Assembly (NCBI RefSeq): GCF_042956465.1
Contig: NZ_JBIBGL010000014.1
Coordinates: 1-64,000 of the forward strand
DNA: 64,000 bases
Origin: Embleya sp042956465
Lineage (GTDB): Bacteria; Actinomycetota; Actinomycetes; Streptomycetales; Streptomycetaceae
Direction: 5' to 3'
The notes under the pieces were generated by a model. That model had not been told where the DNA came from. It searched no databases and worked only from the letters and a program-made list of their open reading frames with translations. The position numbers and the translations under genes were made by a program. How positions within the stretch are numbered: the first letter of the stretch is position 1; the number at the start of each line of letters is the position of its first letter. Below, piece by piece: positions 15,174 to 24,131 of this stretch.

Positions 15174-15524
15174 ATGAACGCCATCCCCACCACGACGCTC
15201 TGGCGGCCGACCGGACCGGCCGAGTTGGAGCTCGTGCGCGAGTCCGGCTGGACCGCCTGGCCGGCCAGGCTGCCCGACCAGCCGATCTTCTATCCGGTGC
15301 TGAACGAGGACTACGCGATCAAGATCGCGCGCGATTGGAATGTGCCGGCCTCCGGGGTCGGCTACGTGACCCGTTTTCGGATCGAGACCGAGTTTGTGAT
15401 CCGCTACCCGGTGCGGCAGGCAGGTGGCCGCACCGTGCTCGAACTGTGGGTGCCGGCCGAGGAGTTGGCCGAGTTCAACCGGCACATCGTCGGCCCGATC
15501 GAGGTCGTGCACGAGTTCCGCTGA
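15174..15524 (+). CDS. Small conserved protein (annotated in relatives as ADP-ribosylation/crystallin J1)
   Basis: 116 residues from ATG 15174. The sequence TTLWRPTGPAELELVRESGW, LPDQPIFYPVLNEDYA, ARDWNVPASGVGYVTRF and FNRHIVGPIEVVHEFR matches a short streptomycete family carrying that database name. The name is historical; no ADP-ribosylhydrolase residues are present, so the true role is unknown. Globular, without signal peptide or membrane helix. Confidence 0.85.
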   Translation: MNAIPTTTLWRPTGPAELELVRESGWTAWPARLPDQPIFYPVLNEDYAIKIARDWNVPASGVGYVTRFRIETEFVIRYPVRQAGGRTVLELWVPAEELAEFNRHIVGPIEVVHEFR

Positions 15525-15620
15525 GCCGCGCGCGGCCGGGTTCGGCCGGCCGCGCGCCCGAGTGACGGACCCTGCCCGCCCGCGCGACGCACACCGCGCG
15601 GGCGGGCCCGTCGCGCCGGC

Positions 15621-16145
15621 TCACGGCGTCGGCGGCGTCACCTGCTCGGCCGCCCATTCCGCCCACTCGCGCTGTACCTGCGACAACCGCAGCCCGTACT
15701 CCAGCGCGATCCGCCCGTACACCGACAGCGGGCTGTCGTCCCACTCCACGTTCGCCTGTACCGCCTCGAGACCCGCATGGGTCCCGGCCGCGGCCTCGGC
15801 CTGGGCGGCGAGATAGTCCCGGGCCTCGGCCGGATCCAGTGTGTCCAGGAAGAAGACCCGCAGCAGCATGCCGCTGCGCCGGACCCGCTCCGGCTCCACC
15901 TCGACCAGCCAGTGCCGCAGCTCGGTCCGCCCGCTCGCGGTGATCGAGTACTCCTTGCGGCCGCGCGGGCCCTCGGCGGTCACGTCGAGCAGGCCCTCGG
16001 CGGAGAGTTTGCCCAGTTCGCCGTAGACCTGGCTCTGGGTGGCAGGCCACACGTTGGCCAGCGAGGTTTCGAATGCCTTCAACAGGTCGTAGCCGCTGGC
16101 CGACCGATTGGCGAGGAGTCCCAGGAGGGCATGACGGAGGCTCAT
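15621..16145 (-). CDS. PadR-family transcriptional regulator
   Basis: 174 residues. The winged helix opens SLRHALLGLLANRSASGYDL and continues NVWPATQSQVYGELGKLSAEGLL with wing GPRGRKEYSIT, all characteristic of PadR. The C-terminal half is the helical dimerisation domain. ATG 16145 is the family start. It is divergent from a membrane protein and carotenoid oxygenase, with two ATTGACNTGTC repeats in the 109-base spacer, so it probably represses that pair and itself. Confidence 0.9.
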   Translation of the reverse strand: MSLRHALLGLLANRSASGYDLLKAFETSLANVWPATQSQVYGELGKLSAEGLLDVTAEGPRGRKEYSITASGRTELRHWLVEVEPERVRRSGMLLRVFFLDTLDPAEARDYLAAQAEAAAGTHAGLEAVQANVEWDDSPLSVYGRIALEYGLRLSQVQREWAEWAAEQVTPPTP

Positions 16146-16167
16146 GACCCGGACTTTACCACTCAGC

Positions 16168-16207
16168 ATTGACATGTCGAAATAGGAACGTCCATGATTG
16201 ACCTGTC
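16168..16207. promoter_or_regulatory. Direct repeats ATTGACATGTC / ATTGACCTGTC, putative PadR operators
   Basis: Two 11-base repeats (16168-16178 and 16197-16207) with one difference lie in the PadR/membrane-protein divergent promoter region. The first contains the perfect palindrome GACATGTC. TTGAC may also serve as a -35 element. Confidence 0.45.
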
Positions 16208-16254
16208 AGCAGCGCAGGGTCGTGCCGAGCGCCAGGTCGAGCCAGGGGAATCCC

Positions 16255-16797
16255 GTGAACTACGTACGCAACTTCGCACCGTGGATCGTCTTCGCCGCCA
16301 TTCCCTCGACGAACTGGCAGTGGGGCGCCCTGGCCGCCCTGGCCGTCACCGTGGCGATGGCCGCCCAGGACCACCGGGCCGGCCGCGGGGTCGACCTGCT
16401 CGCCTACAGCAGCGCGGCCTTCTTCCTGGTGCTGACCCCGATCGCGTTCGCCGCGCCGGACGCCGCCTTCCACCGCTACGTCGGCGCCGCCTCGTTCGCG
16501 TGGCTCGCGATCACCGCGTGGGGCTCGCTGGCCCTGCGCAACCCGTTCACCCTGGTGATCGCCCGCCGCTCCACCCCGCGCGAGATCTGGGGCCTGCCCG
16601 GCTTCCTGCGGGTCAACGTGGTGATCACCGCGGTCTGGGCGGCGAGCTTCACGGTCACCGCGCTCGCGCTCTACCTGGTCAAGGCCGACGACCTCGCCGG
16701 CGGCGTGGCGATCGCCGTGCAGGCCGCCGGATTCGTGGTCCCGGCGATTTTCACCGCCCGCTACCCGGCGATCGTCCAGGCCCGACACGCCGGCTGA
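16255..16797 (+). CDS. Multi-pass membrane protein of unknown function
   Basis: 180 residues from GTG 16255, with AGGGGAA seven bases upstream deciding the start over an in-frame ATG at 16198. About six hydrophobic segments: around residues 6-18, 22-35, 48-68, 75-95, 120-142 and 150-170. Short cytosolic loops carry Arg residues (VIARRSTPREIW). I do not recognise a family. It lies 84 bases before the carotenoid oxygenase on the same strand and may share its message and PadR control. Confidence 0.75.
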   Translation: MNYVRNFAPWIVFAAIPSTNWQWGALAALAVTVAMAAQDHRAGRGVDLLAYSSAAFFLVLTPIAFAAPDAAFHRYVGAASFAWLAITAWGSLALRNPFTLVIARRSTPREIWGLPGFLRVNVVITAVWAASFTVTALALYLVKADDLAGGVAIAVQAAGFVVPAIFTARYPAIVQARHAG

Positions 16798-16881
16798 CCC
16801 GCGCCCCGCACCGGTAAGCCCGCGCTCGTAACCCCGCGCCGAGCACGTCCGCCGCCCGCACACCCGCCAGGAGCCCGCATC

Positions 16882-18168
<1,287 letters not shown>

Positions 18169-18210
18169 CCGTCCGGGCCACGGGATGCGCGTGGGCCGAC
18201 CGACTCCGGT

Positions 18211-18987
18211 TCAGGACGTCGTTCGCCGACGCAGCCACGCCTGGACCGGCCAGTGGTCGGACGGGCAGCGGCCGTCCCTGGTCCAGGTCAGCGTGCGCGC
18301 GTCGACCACGTCGAAATCGGCGGTCGCCAGGATCCAGTCGATCCGCTCGCCGTCGACCGGTGGTTCCCAGTTGTTGTAGGTCCGGGTCGTGCCGGTCGGG
18401 TCCGCGTCCCGCAGCAGCCCACCCGCGGTCAGGATGGCGTACGGAACGCTGTCGGTACCGACGTTGAAGTCGCCCACCACGATCGCCGGTTCACCGGCGA
18501 ACCGGCGTGCCAACAGTGCCCGCAGCGCGTGCGCGCTCTTGCGCCGGGCATTTGCCGAGACGTGATCCCAGTGCGTGTTCACGAAGGCGAACTCCCCGCC
18601 GGAGTCCAGATCCCGGAAGCGGACCCAGGTCATCATCCGGGGATGCCGCCAATTGCCCCATGTACGCGATCCGATCAGGCGCGGGAACGCGGACAACCAC
18701 ACGTGGTCGAAGGCCAACGGCTCCAGACGTTCGACGTCGTAGAAGACCGCACCGAACTCGGACCCGCTGCCCCCTTCGCGCCCGAGGCCGATCCAGTCGT
18801 ACTCGGCCCGCAGTTCGCGGGCCAGCGGCCGGAGTTGATGCCAGCGCCCCTCCTGGGTGCCGAGCACGTGCGGGTGCTCGCGGCGGATCGTCTCCACCAC
18901 GAGGGGAAAGCGCTCCCGCCACGAGTTCGGCGCCGGGTTCTCCGGGCCGCGCAGATTGAACGTCATCACGTGCAGCGGATCGCTCAT
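18211..18987 (-). CDS. Endonuclease/exonuclease/phosphatase-fold protein
   Basis: 258 residues. EEP-fold signatures: VMTFNLRG at the start, GTQEG (metal Glu) near 45, NTHWDHVS near 140, VVGDFNVGTDS near 172, RIDWILA near 220 and SDHWPVQAWL at the end (catalytic His). The DHVS/DFN pattern and the short length resemble secreted-type or phosphodiesterase-like members rather than AP endonucleases, but I see no signal peptide. Two ATGs are possible, 19008 and 18987, both followed by the same ATGAGCGAT sequence; I chose the shorter. The substrate is unknown. Confidence 0.85.
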   Translation of the reverse strand: MSDPLHVMTFNLRGPENPAPNSWRERFPLVVETIRREHPHVLGTQEGRWHQLRPLARELRAEYDWIGLGREGGSGSEFGAVFYDVERLEPLAFDHVWLSAFPRLIGSRTWGNWRHPRMMTWVRFRDLDSGGEFAFVNTHWDHVSANARRKSAHALRALLARRFAGEPAIVVGDFNVGTDSVPYAILTAGGLLRDADPTGTTRTYNNWEPPVDGERIDWILATADFDVVDARTLTWTRDGRCPSDHWPVQAWLRRRTTS

Positions 18988-19127
18988 GTCCCAAGGACCA
19001 TCGCTCATGTCCTGGGGACTACCACCGAGACGACCACCGCACGCCGGACGTCACCCGTCGACCACGCGCGTTCGTGCCACGGCCGTCGGGCCCGACCGCG
19101 GTGCGGCCCGGCCCGTGCGGCCCCGGC

Positions 19128-19427
19128 TCAGCTGAACACGTCGCTGACCGCGTTGACGCCGGCCGTGACGAAGTGGTCGACCAGTTCCGAGAGCGAGGAC
19201 GCCACCTGGGTACCGGACAACATCACGCCGGCCACGAAGGCCAGAACCAGGCCACCGATTTTGTAGTTCTTGTGGGTGACCAGGTAGAAGAGAATGAAGA
19301 TGATCAGGATCGGGACACCGACGGTCACTCCACGACCGGCGCTGCTCGTCTCGTTGGGCAGCGCCAATTGGAGCTCGACGATGGAGTCGGGCGCGGCAGC
19401 GGCCACGGCGCTCAGCGACATGTGCAT
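19128..19427 (-). CDS. Small membrane protein, last gene of a membrane-protein operon
   Basis: 99 residues from ATG 19427, preceded by GGAGGGG. A first hydrophobic segment (LSAVAAAAPDSIVELQLALP) may be a cleaved or anchored leader. Two clear membrane helices follow near 34-50 (VTVGVPILIIFILFYLV) and 58-75 (GGLVLAFVAGVMLSG). The C-terminus is amphipathic. The shape resembles small components of conjugation- or secretion-like membrane complexes, but I recognise no family. It lies downstream of 19524-20492 on the same strand with a 96-base gap. Confidence 0.7.
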   Translation of the reverse strand: MHMSLSAVAAAAPDSIVELQLALPNETSSAGRGVTVGVPILIIFILFYLVTHKNYKIGGLVLAFVAGVMLSGTQVASSLSELVDHFVTAGVNAVSDVFS

Positions 19428-19523
19428 GATTCCCCTCCGGTCCTGCGGTAGTCCGCCGGTCCCTGTTTGCCTTGGCGTACCCGTGATATGACGGTTCGTA
19501 AGCTACTCACGTCGCACGCACCG

Positions 19524-20492
19524 TCACCCGCCACCGATGGGGATGGATGCGCCGGCCATCAGACCGGCGAGCACCCAGGCCCAGCGCATCAGCCGCAGCA
19601 GCGGCCACTTCGCGCTGACGATCACGATCCAGAAGCCCATCATGAGCCACAGGCAGAAGGCCGCCATGAAGTTCGCCTCCGACGAGCAGCTCACGAGGAG
19701 CCCCGCACCGTAGTAGGCGGCGAATCCGGCGGGAACCAGCATGATCAGGTCGGTTCCACCGAACGGACCCCGGGTGGGTCCGACACTCCCGTCGGCACCC
19801 CCCACGAACGGCGGCTGCACCTTGGGTGTACCCGAACCCGCGCCCTGCGTACCGGAATCGGCGGCTCCGGGGGCATCGTCCGCGGCTCCGGCCGCGGGAC
19901 CTCGGCGAACGAACCTGCTCAGCCCGGAGGCGGCGGTCGCGCCGCGTGCGGTCTCGGCCGCGGAACCCGCCGCGGCGGCGCCCGCGGCCGGGCCGGCCGC
20001 CTTGGCCGACTTGCGCCACGGCAGCTTGCGCGCGCTTTCGACGGGCGTCGCGGGGGCGTTGAGGCGCCCCGGGTCGCGGGGTTTCATCACGTGCCGCACC
20101 GTGGGCCGCGCCGGCCGATCCGCCGCACCGGCGGTGCCGCGCTCGGCCCGTTGCGCCTCGGCCCGGCGGACCTCCTCGGCGCGTCGGTCCTCGGCGGCGC
20201 GTCCGGGGCGCGTGGGCGGACCGCCCGCGCGCTCGGTCGTACGCCGGGTCTCGGCCGCGGCCGCCGCGTCCCGCTCGTGCTTCCGACGCTCCCGCAAGTC
20301 CCGCCGCCACGAGGGCTCCTCGTCGACCCGAGGTGCGCTCGACGCGCGCGAGGGCTTGCTCGCACGCTCCGCGCGAGGCGCCGGGAAGGCCGGCTCCTCC
20401 TCGTCGGGGTCGGCGAGTTGGCGTCGACGGACCAGGTCCCCGAGCCGAAGTCCGCGTGCCTCGGGGGGCGGTGGCGGTTCGTACGCGCTCAT
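19524..20492 (-). CDS. Membrane protein with long charged Ala/Arg-rich N-terminus
   Basis: 322 residues. The first ~230 are hydrophilic: an EPPPPPEARGLRLGDLVRRR start, then arginine/alanine/glutamate-rich stretches (ERRKHERDAAAAAE) likely to form a coiled coil or disordered tail. The last ~85 residues contain about three membrane helices (LIMLVPAGFAAYYGAGLLV; FCLWLMMGFWIVIVSA; AWVLAGLMAGASIPI). The start ATG lies three bases after the stop of the preceding gene, so they are co-translated. Function unknown; the form suits a scaffold of a membrane complex. Confidence 0.75.
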   Translation of the reverse strand: MSAYEPPPPPEARGLRLGDLVRRRQLADPDEEEPAFPAPRAERASKPSRASSAPRVDEEPSWRRDLRERRKHERDAAAAAETRRTTERAGGPPTRPGRAAEDRRAEEVRRAEAQRAERGTAGAADRPARPTVRHVMKPRDPGRLNAPATPVESARKLPWRKSAKAAGPAAGAAAAGSAAETARGATAASGLSRFVRRGPAAGAADDAPGAADSGTQGAGSGTPKVQPPFVGGADGSVGPTRGPFGGTDLIMLVPAGFAAYYGAGLLVSCSSEANFMAAFCLWLMMGFWIVIVSAKWPLLRLMRWAWVLAGLMAGASIPIGGG

Positions 20493-20495
20493 CGC

Positions 20496-20953
20496 CTATC
20501 CCCCTCCCGACTGACGTGGACACGGCTTGCAGGCACGGCTGTGCCGATATGCCGCCAGTATCCACGGCACCGCGATCGCAAGCGCGAACAACTCACCGTC
20601 GCGCGCACGTCCCTTGAGGTGCAGAACCACCGCGAACAGCGCGGCGGTGCCGAGGATGAGCATCGTGAGCGCGTTCGAGTGGATGATCTTCAGCGCGATC
20701 CAGTTCGTGGACGAGGCCCGGGTCTTGACCGTGCTCTCCACGAACTTCTTGCGCCAGTCGGTGGCCATCAGGGCCCCCAGGGCCCGGTCGCACCGGGCCA
20801 CGCACGGGTCGACGGAAAACCCGTGGGCGACGTACCGGTCGAAGCCGGTCCGATCACCCACGAACCGGTCGGGGAGATGGCGAAATATGAAGCGTGGGGC
20901 GGCCGTCGGTCACCGTCGCCGATGCCGTGTGCCACCCGGGAGGGCCAGGACAT
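20496..20953 (-). CDS. Small membrane protein, perhaps frameshifted in its first third
   Basis: The convincing coding frame (third-position GC) runs from about 20895 to stop 20496: RFIFRHLPDRFVGDRTG..., MATDWRKKF..., one or two helices (NALTMLILGTAALFAVVLHL; FALAIAVPWILAAY). In it the first starts are GTG 20861 and ATG 20768. The only good ribosome site (AGAGGAG) precedes ATG 20953 in another frame, which reads MSWPSRVAHGIGDGDRR and stays open to a TGA overlapping ATG 20768. Either two coupled genes (20953-20768 and 20768-20496), or one gene with a frameshift near 20900. Coordinates span both. No family recognised; first gene of the three-gene unit. Confidence 0.55.
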
Positions 20954-21267
20954 ACGCGGACTCCTCTCGTCCGGTGTCACATCGCGCCGTCGACCGGGGC
21001 CACTTCGGCCCGGCGGCGGAGCTCACGGTGGTGAGGTGACGGCTCCACTCCTCTTTCCGCAGGCCGCGCTCATAGCGCGGCAAACCGGTACGTTCCATTT
21101 GACCTTGTTCAGTGTGGCCAGTGGGCGGGACAGCGTCAAGGGGCGACCGGTCGGCTCCGTTGCGTAGCCCACGCGCTCGCCCCTGTGAGGCATTCCCTTG
21201 CACCCTAAGGGCTCTGACGACCCGTCAGATTCCCCGCCGATGATCTTCGGCCACTGTTGACCGGCCG
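20954..21267. other. Promoter-containing spacer upstream of the membrane-protein operon
   Basis: No gene seen. It must carry the promoter for the minus-strand membrane operon and the end of the pirin gene's message. Sequence near 21080-21115 is less GC-rich. Confidence 0.45.
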
Positions 21268-22224
21268 TCAGATCCGGTCCGCCGGGATCCTTCCCATCCG
21301 ACCCGCCTTGAAGTCGTCGAACGCCTGCGCCAGTTCGGCGTGCGTGTTCATCACGAACGGGCCATACCAGGCGACTTCCTCGCCGATCGGCTGTCCGCCG
21401 AGAACGATCACCTCGAGGTTCGGCTTGTTCGAATCCTGTCGCGCATCGGCCTGGAGGTTGATCGTGTCCCCGGCCCCGAACACCGCGAGCCGGCCGGTTT
21501 CGATCGGTCGACGATCGGTCCCCACGGTGCCGGAGCCCGCGAGCACGTACACCAGGGCGTTGTAGTCCTTGCGCCACGGCAGCGAAAGTCGTGCACCCGG
21601 ATTGACCGAGGCGTGCAGCAACGTGATCGGGGTGTGCGTGATGCCCGGCCCGTCGAAGCCGCCGACCGAGCCGGCGATCAGCCGCACCAGGGCGCCGCCG
21701 TCGTCCGACGCGAGCAGCTTGACGTCACCCGCGCGGATGTCCTGGTAGCGCGGATCGGCCATCTTCTGCGCGGACGGCAGGTTGACCCACAGCTGGATGC
21801 CGTGGAACAGACCGCCACTGGTCACCAGCGCCTCCGGCGGCGCCTCGATGTGCAGCAGGCCGGAGCCGGCCGTCATCCACTGCGTGTCGCCGTCGGTGAT
21901 CACGCCACCGCCACCCGCCGAGTCCTGGTGCACGAACTCGCCGTCGATCAGGTAGGTGACCGTCTCGAAGCCGCGGTGCGGGTGCCACGGGGTGCCCTTG
22001 GGCTCGCCCGGCGCATAGTCCACCTCGCCCATCTGATCCATCATGATGAACGGGTCGAGATGGCTCTGATCGACCCCGGCGAAGGCGCGGCGAACCGGGA
22101 AGCCCTCGCCCTCGACACCGGTGGGCGCGGTGGTGACGGCGAGCACGGGGCGCGGCCGCGCGTCGAGACCGGGTTCCGGCAGACGCGGCAGGGCCAGCGG
22201 GTTGGAAACGGTGACGGCGGGCAT
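21268..22224 (-). CDS. Pirin family protein
   Basis: 318 residues, start ATG 22224 with GAGGAG eight bases before. The bicupin pirin pattern is plain: LDPFIMMDQMG, WHPHRGFETVTYLIDGEF (metal histidines), MTAGSGLLHIEAP and, in the C-terminal cupin, LVYVLAGSGTVG and the closing YGPFVMNTHAELAQAFDDF. Pirins bind Fe in the cytosol; some are quercetin dioxygenases, others redox-sensitive partners of regulators or metabolic enzymes. Length is normal. It appears to be a single gene. Confidence 0.93.
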   Translation of the reverse strand: MPAVTVSNPLALPRLPEPGLDARPRPVLAVTTAPTGVEGEGFPVRRAFAGVDQSHLDPFIMMDQMGEVDYAPGEPKGTPWHPHRGFETVTYLIDGEFVHQDSAGGGGVITDGDTQWMTAGSGLLHIEAPPEALVTSGGLFHGIQLWVNLPSAQKMADPRYQDIRAGDVKLLASDDGGALVRLIAGSVGGFDGPGITHTPITLLHASVNPGARLSLPWRKDYNALVYVLAGSGTVGTDRRPIETGRLAVFGAGDTINLQADARQDSNKPNLEVIVLGGQPIGEEVAWYGPFVMNTHAELAQAFDDFKAGRMGRIPADRI

Positions 22225-22389
22225 GGCCTGCTCCTCGGATACGAGTACGGTCCCGGCTTTCCCGGGCCCTGCTCGCTCCAACAGTAGTTGCCCACTCAAC
22301 ATTCCCCACGCGGAGGATCTCTTTCCGCGCAGCACTCGGCCCAGCGTGCGCGGGCCGAAGCAGCGCGGCCGGTGCCCAAGGCGACGCGG

Positions 22390-22660
22390 CCCGCCGCCGC
22401 TTGAGACGAACCAGCCCGGGCCGGCGCTGAGGCCACTCAGCCCCGCCGGCGCTTGAGGTGAACCCAGCCGGGCCGGCGCTTGAGGCCACCCAGCCCCGCC
22501 GGCGCATGAGGCGAACCCCGCCCGGCCGGCGCTTGAGGCCACTCAGCCTCGCCCGCGCTTGAGGCGAACCAGCCCGGCCGGCGCATGAGGCGAACCCGAA
22601 GCAACCCACGCTCAACGGCGGACGAACACACAGCAGCCGGCCGGCGCTTGAGGCCCGCGC
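22390..22660. repeat. Array of ~26-bp units with CCGGCGCTTGAGG core
   Basis: Core TGAG occurs at 22400, 22426, 22452, 22479, 22505, 22532, 22558 and 22584, a step of 26-27 bases, with another outlying unit near 22646. Units read like CCCGGCCGGCGCTTGAGGCGAACCAG with alternating gcgaacc and gccactcag tails. The core is like the short interspersed sequence often seen at gene ends in streptomycetes. It fills the spacer between the convergent-side ends of pirin's promoter and the ROK gene; no frame is coding. Confidence 0.85.
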
Positions 22661-22727
22661 CCGAGGACGACCAGCCACCGCCAGGTCCGAGTGCGCCCGA
22701 GGCAACCCGGAAGCCGCCGGCCCGAGT

Positions 22728-23972
22728 TCAGGCCGGGAGCGCCCGATTCACGCTCGGCAACGATCGCCCACCCGCGAGCCGCGCGAGTGTCGTGTCCACC
22801 GAGTCGGGCGACAGGATCTGGTCCAGGGCCATGAAGGCGCAGCCGGTCAGCCCCGCGGCCTCCCCCAACACGCTCGGCACGATCCGCAGCTCCCGCGTGG
22901 CCACGGCCGTGGACCGCTTGTACACAACCTCCCGCACCCCCGCCAGCAGCGGATCGCCCGCGTCGGCGAGGTCGCCACCCAGCACCACGACCGCCGGATT
23001 GAGCACGTTGACCACACTCGCCAGCACCTCGCCGAGCATCCGCCCGGACTCGCGCACGAGTCGAACCGCCTCGGGCTGACCGGCCGCCGCGAGCGCCACC
23101 ACGTCCCGCACGCTGGAGACCTCGCGCCCGTCCGGGAAGCGCGCTCCGTGCGCGGCCAGGGTCTCGATCAAGTGCCGTCCGCTGGCCAGTACTTCGAGGC
23201 AGTCCACGTTCCCGCACCAACACCGCACGCCGGTGCCGCCGGCCACCGGGATGTGGCCGATCTCGCCGGCCGCGCCGAGCGCGCCCCGGTACACCTTGCC
23301 GTCGGCGACTATCCCCGCGCCGATGCCGGTGGAGGCCTTGACGAACACCAGGTCGCCCGCGTCGGCCCGGGCCCGGTACTCGCCCAGGGCCATCACGTTC
23401 ACGTCGTTGTCCACGTACACCGGTACCGGCAACCGGCGTTGCAGGGTGGGCGCTATCGCCACCCCGTCCCAGCCGGGCAGCGTCGGCGCGCCGGCCGCGC
23501 GGCCGGTGTCCAGTTCGACCGGGCCGGGCACGGCCACCCCGACGCCGCGCACCCGCGCCGGGTCGAAGCCCTCTTCCGCGAGCATCGTGTCGATCCAGGC
23601 CGGCAGTCCGGTGAGCACCGCGTCCGGCCCACCCTGGGCGGCCATCTGGGTCTCCCGGCTGGCCAGCACCCGGCCGGTCAGGTCGCAGACCGCGAGTTGG
23701 CCGCGGCTGCTGCCGAGCGAGGCGGCAAGCACCAGGCCGCCGTCGGGATTGAGTTCGAGGCGGATCGGCGGTCGGCCGCCGGTGGACACGCCATCGGCCC
23801 GCTCGGCGAGCAGGCCGGCGTCGACCAGCTCGTCGATCCGAGCCGCCACGGCGGATCGGGACAGCCCGGTCAGCCGGGCGACGTCGGCCCGGGTCTCGGC
23901 TTCCCCGTCACGCACAAGGCGAAGGACCTCGCCTGCACTGCTGTGCGGGATGGGATTCGCGCGTCGGGCCAT
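22728..23972 (-). CDS. ROK-family transcriptional regulator
   Basis: 414 residues. Residues 10-60 are a winged helix (ADVARLTGLSRSAVAARIDEL). The rest is the ROK sugar-kinase fold with GHIPV His240 and zinc cysteines at 251, 253 and 258 (CWCGNVDC), plus phosphate loops VPGPVEL and STGIGAG. Such proteins (NagC/Mlc/XylR type) are sugar-responsive repressors or activators. It is divergent from the edd-glk-eda operon across a 159-base spacer with an inverted repeat, so regulation of sugar-acid catabolism is the natural inference. The fold retains DNDVN, so residual kinase activity cannot be excluded. Confidence 0.92.
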   Translation of the reverse strand: MARRANPIPHSSAGEVLRLVRDGEAETRADVARLTGLSRSAVAARIDELVDAGLLAERADGVSTGGRPPIRLELNPDGGLVLAASLGSSRGQLAVCDLTGRVLASRETQMAAQGGPDAVLTGLPAWIDTMLAEEGFDPARVRGVGVAVPGPVELDTGRAAGAPTLPGWDGVAIAPTLQRRLPVPVYVDNDVNVMALGEYRARADAGDLVFVKASTGIGAGIVADGKVYRGALGAAGEIGHIPVAGGTGVRCWCGNVDCLEVLASGRHLIETLAAHGARFPDGREVSSVRDVVALAAAGQPEAVRLVRESGRMLGEVLASVVNVLNPAVVVLGGDLADAGDPLLAGVREVVYKRSTAVATRELRIVPSVLGEAAGLTGCAFMALDQILSPDSVDTTLARLAGGRSLPSVNRALPA

Positions 23973-24046
23973 GCCATCCAGTGAACCAGGGCGGCTTTCC
24001 CTCGGTCAAAGCCCTAAGTTCACTACTTCGACACCCGAGCGTCACT

Positions 24047-24070
24047 CTTTTGCTTGCCAAGAGGCAAAAG
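24047..24070. promoter_or_regulatory. Inverted repeat CTTTTGC-N10-GCAAAAG, putative ROK operator
   Basis: A perfect 7-bp inverted repeat, with a nested TTGCC-AAGA-GGCAA hairpin-like symmetry, in the spacer between the ROK gene and edd. It is strikingly AT-rich for this genome. Position and symmetry suggest the binding site of the divergent ROK regulator. Confidence 0.55.
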
Positions 24071-24131
24071 TACCCCTAGTTTGGTACCCGAACCGGCAGA
24101 GCAGGCCGCTGACAGCAGGGGCACGAAGATC

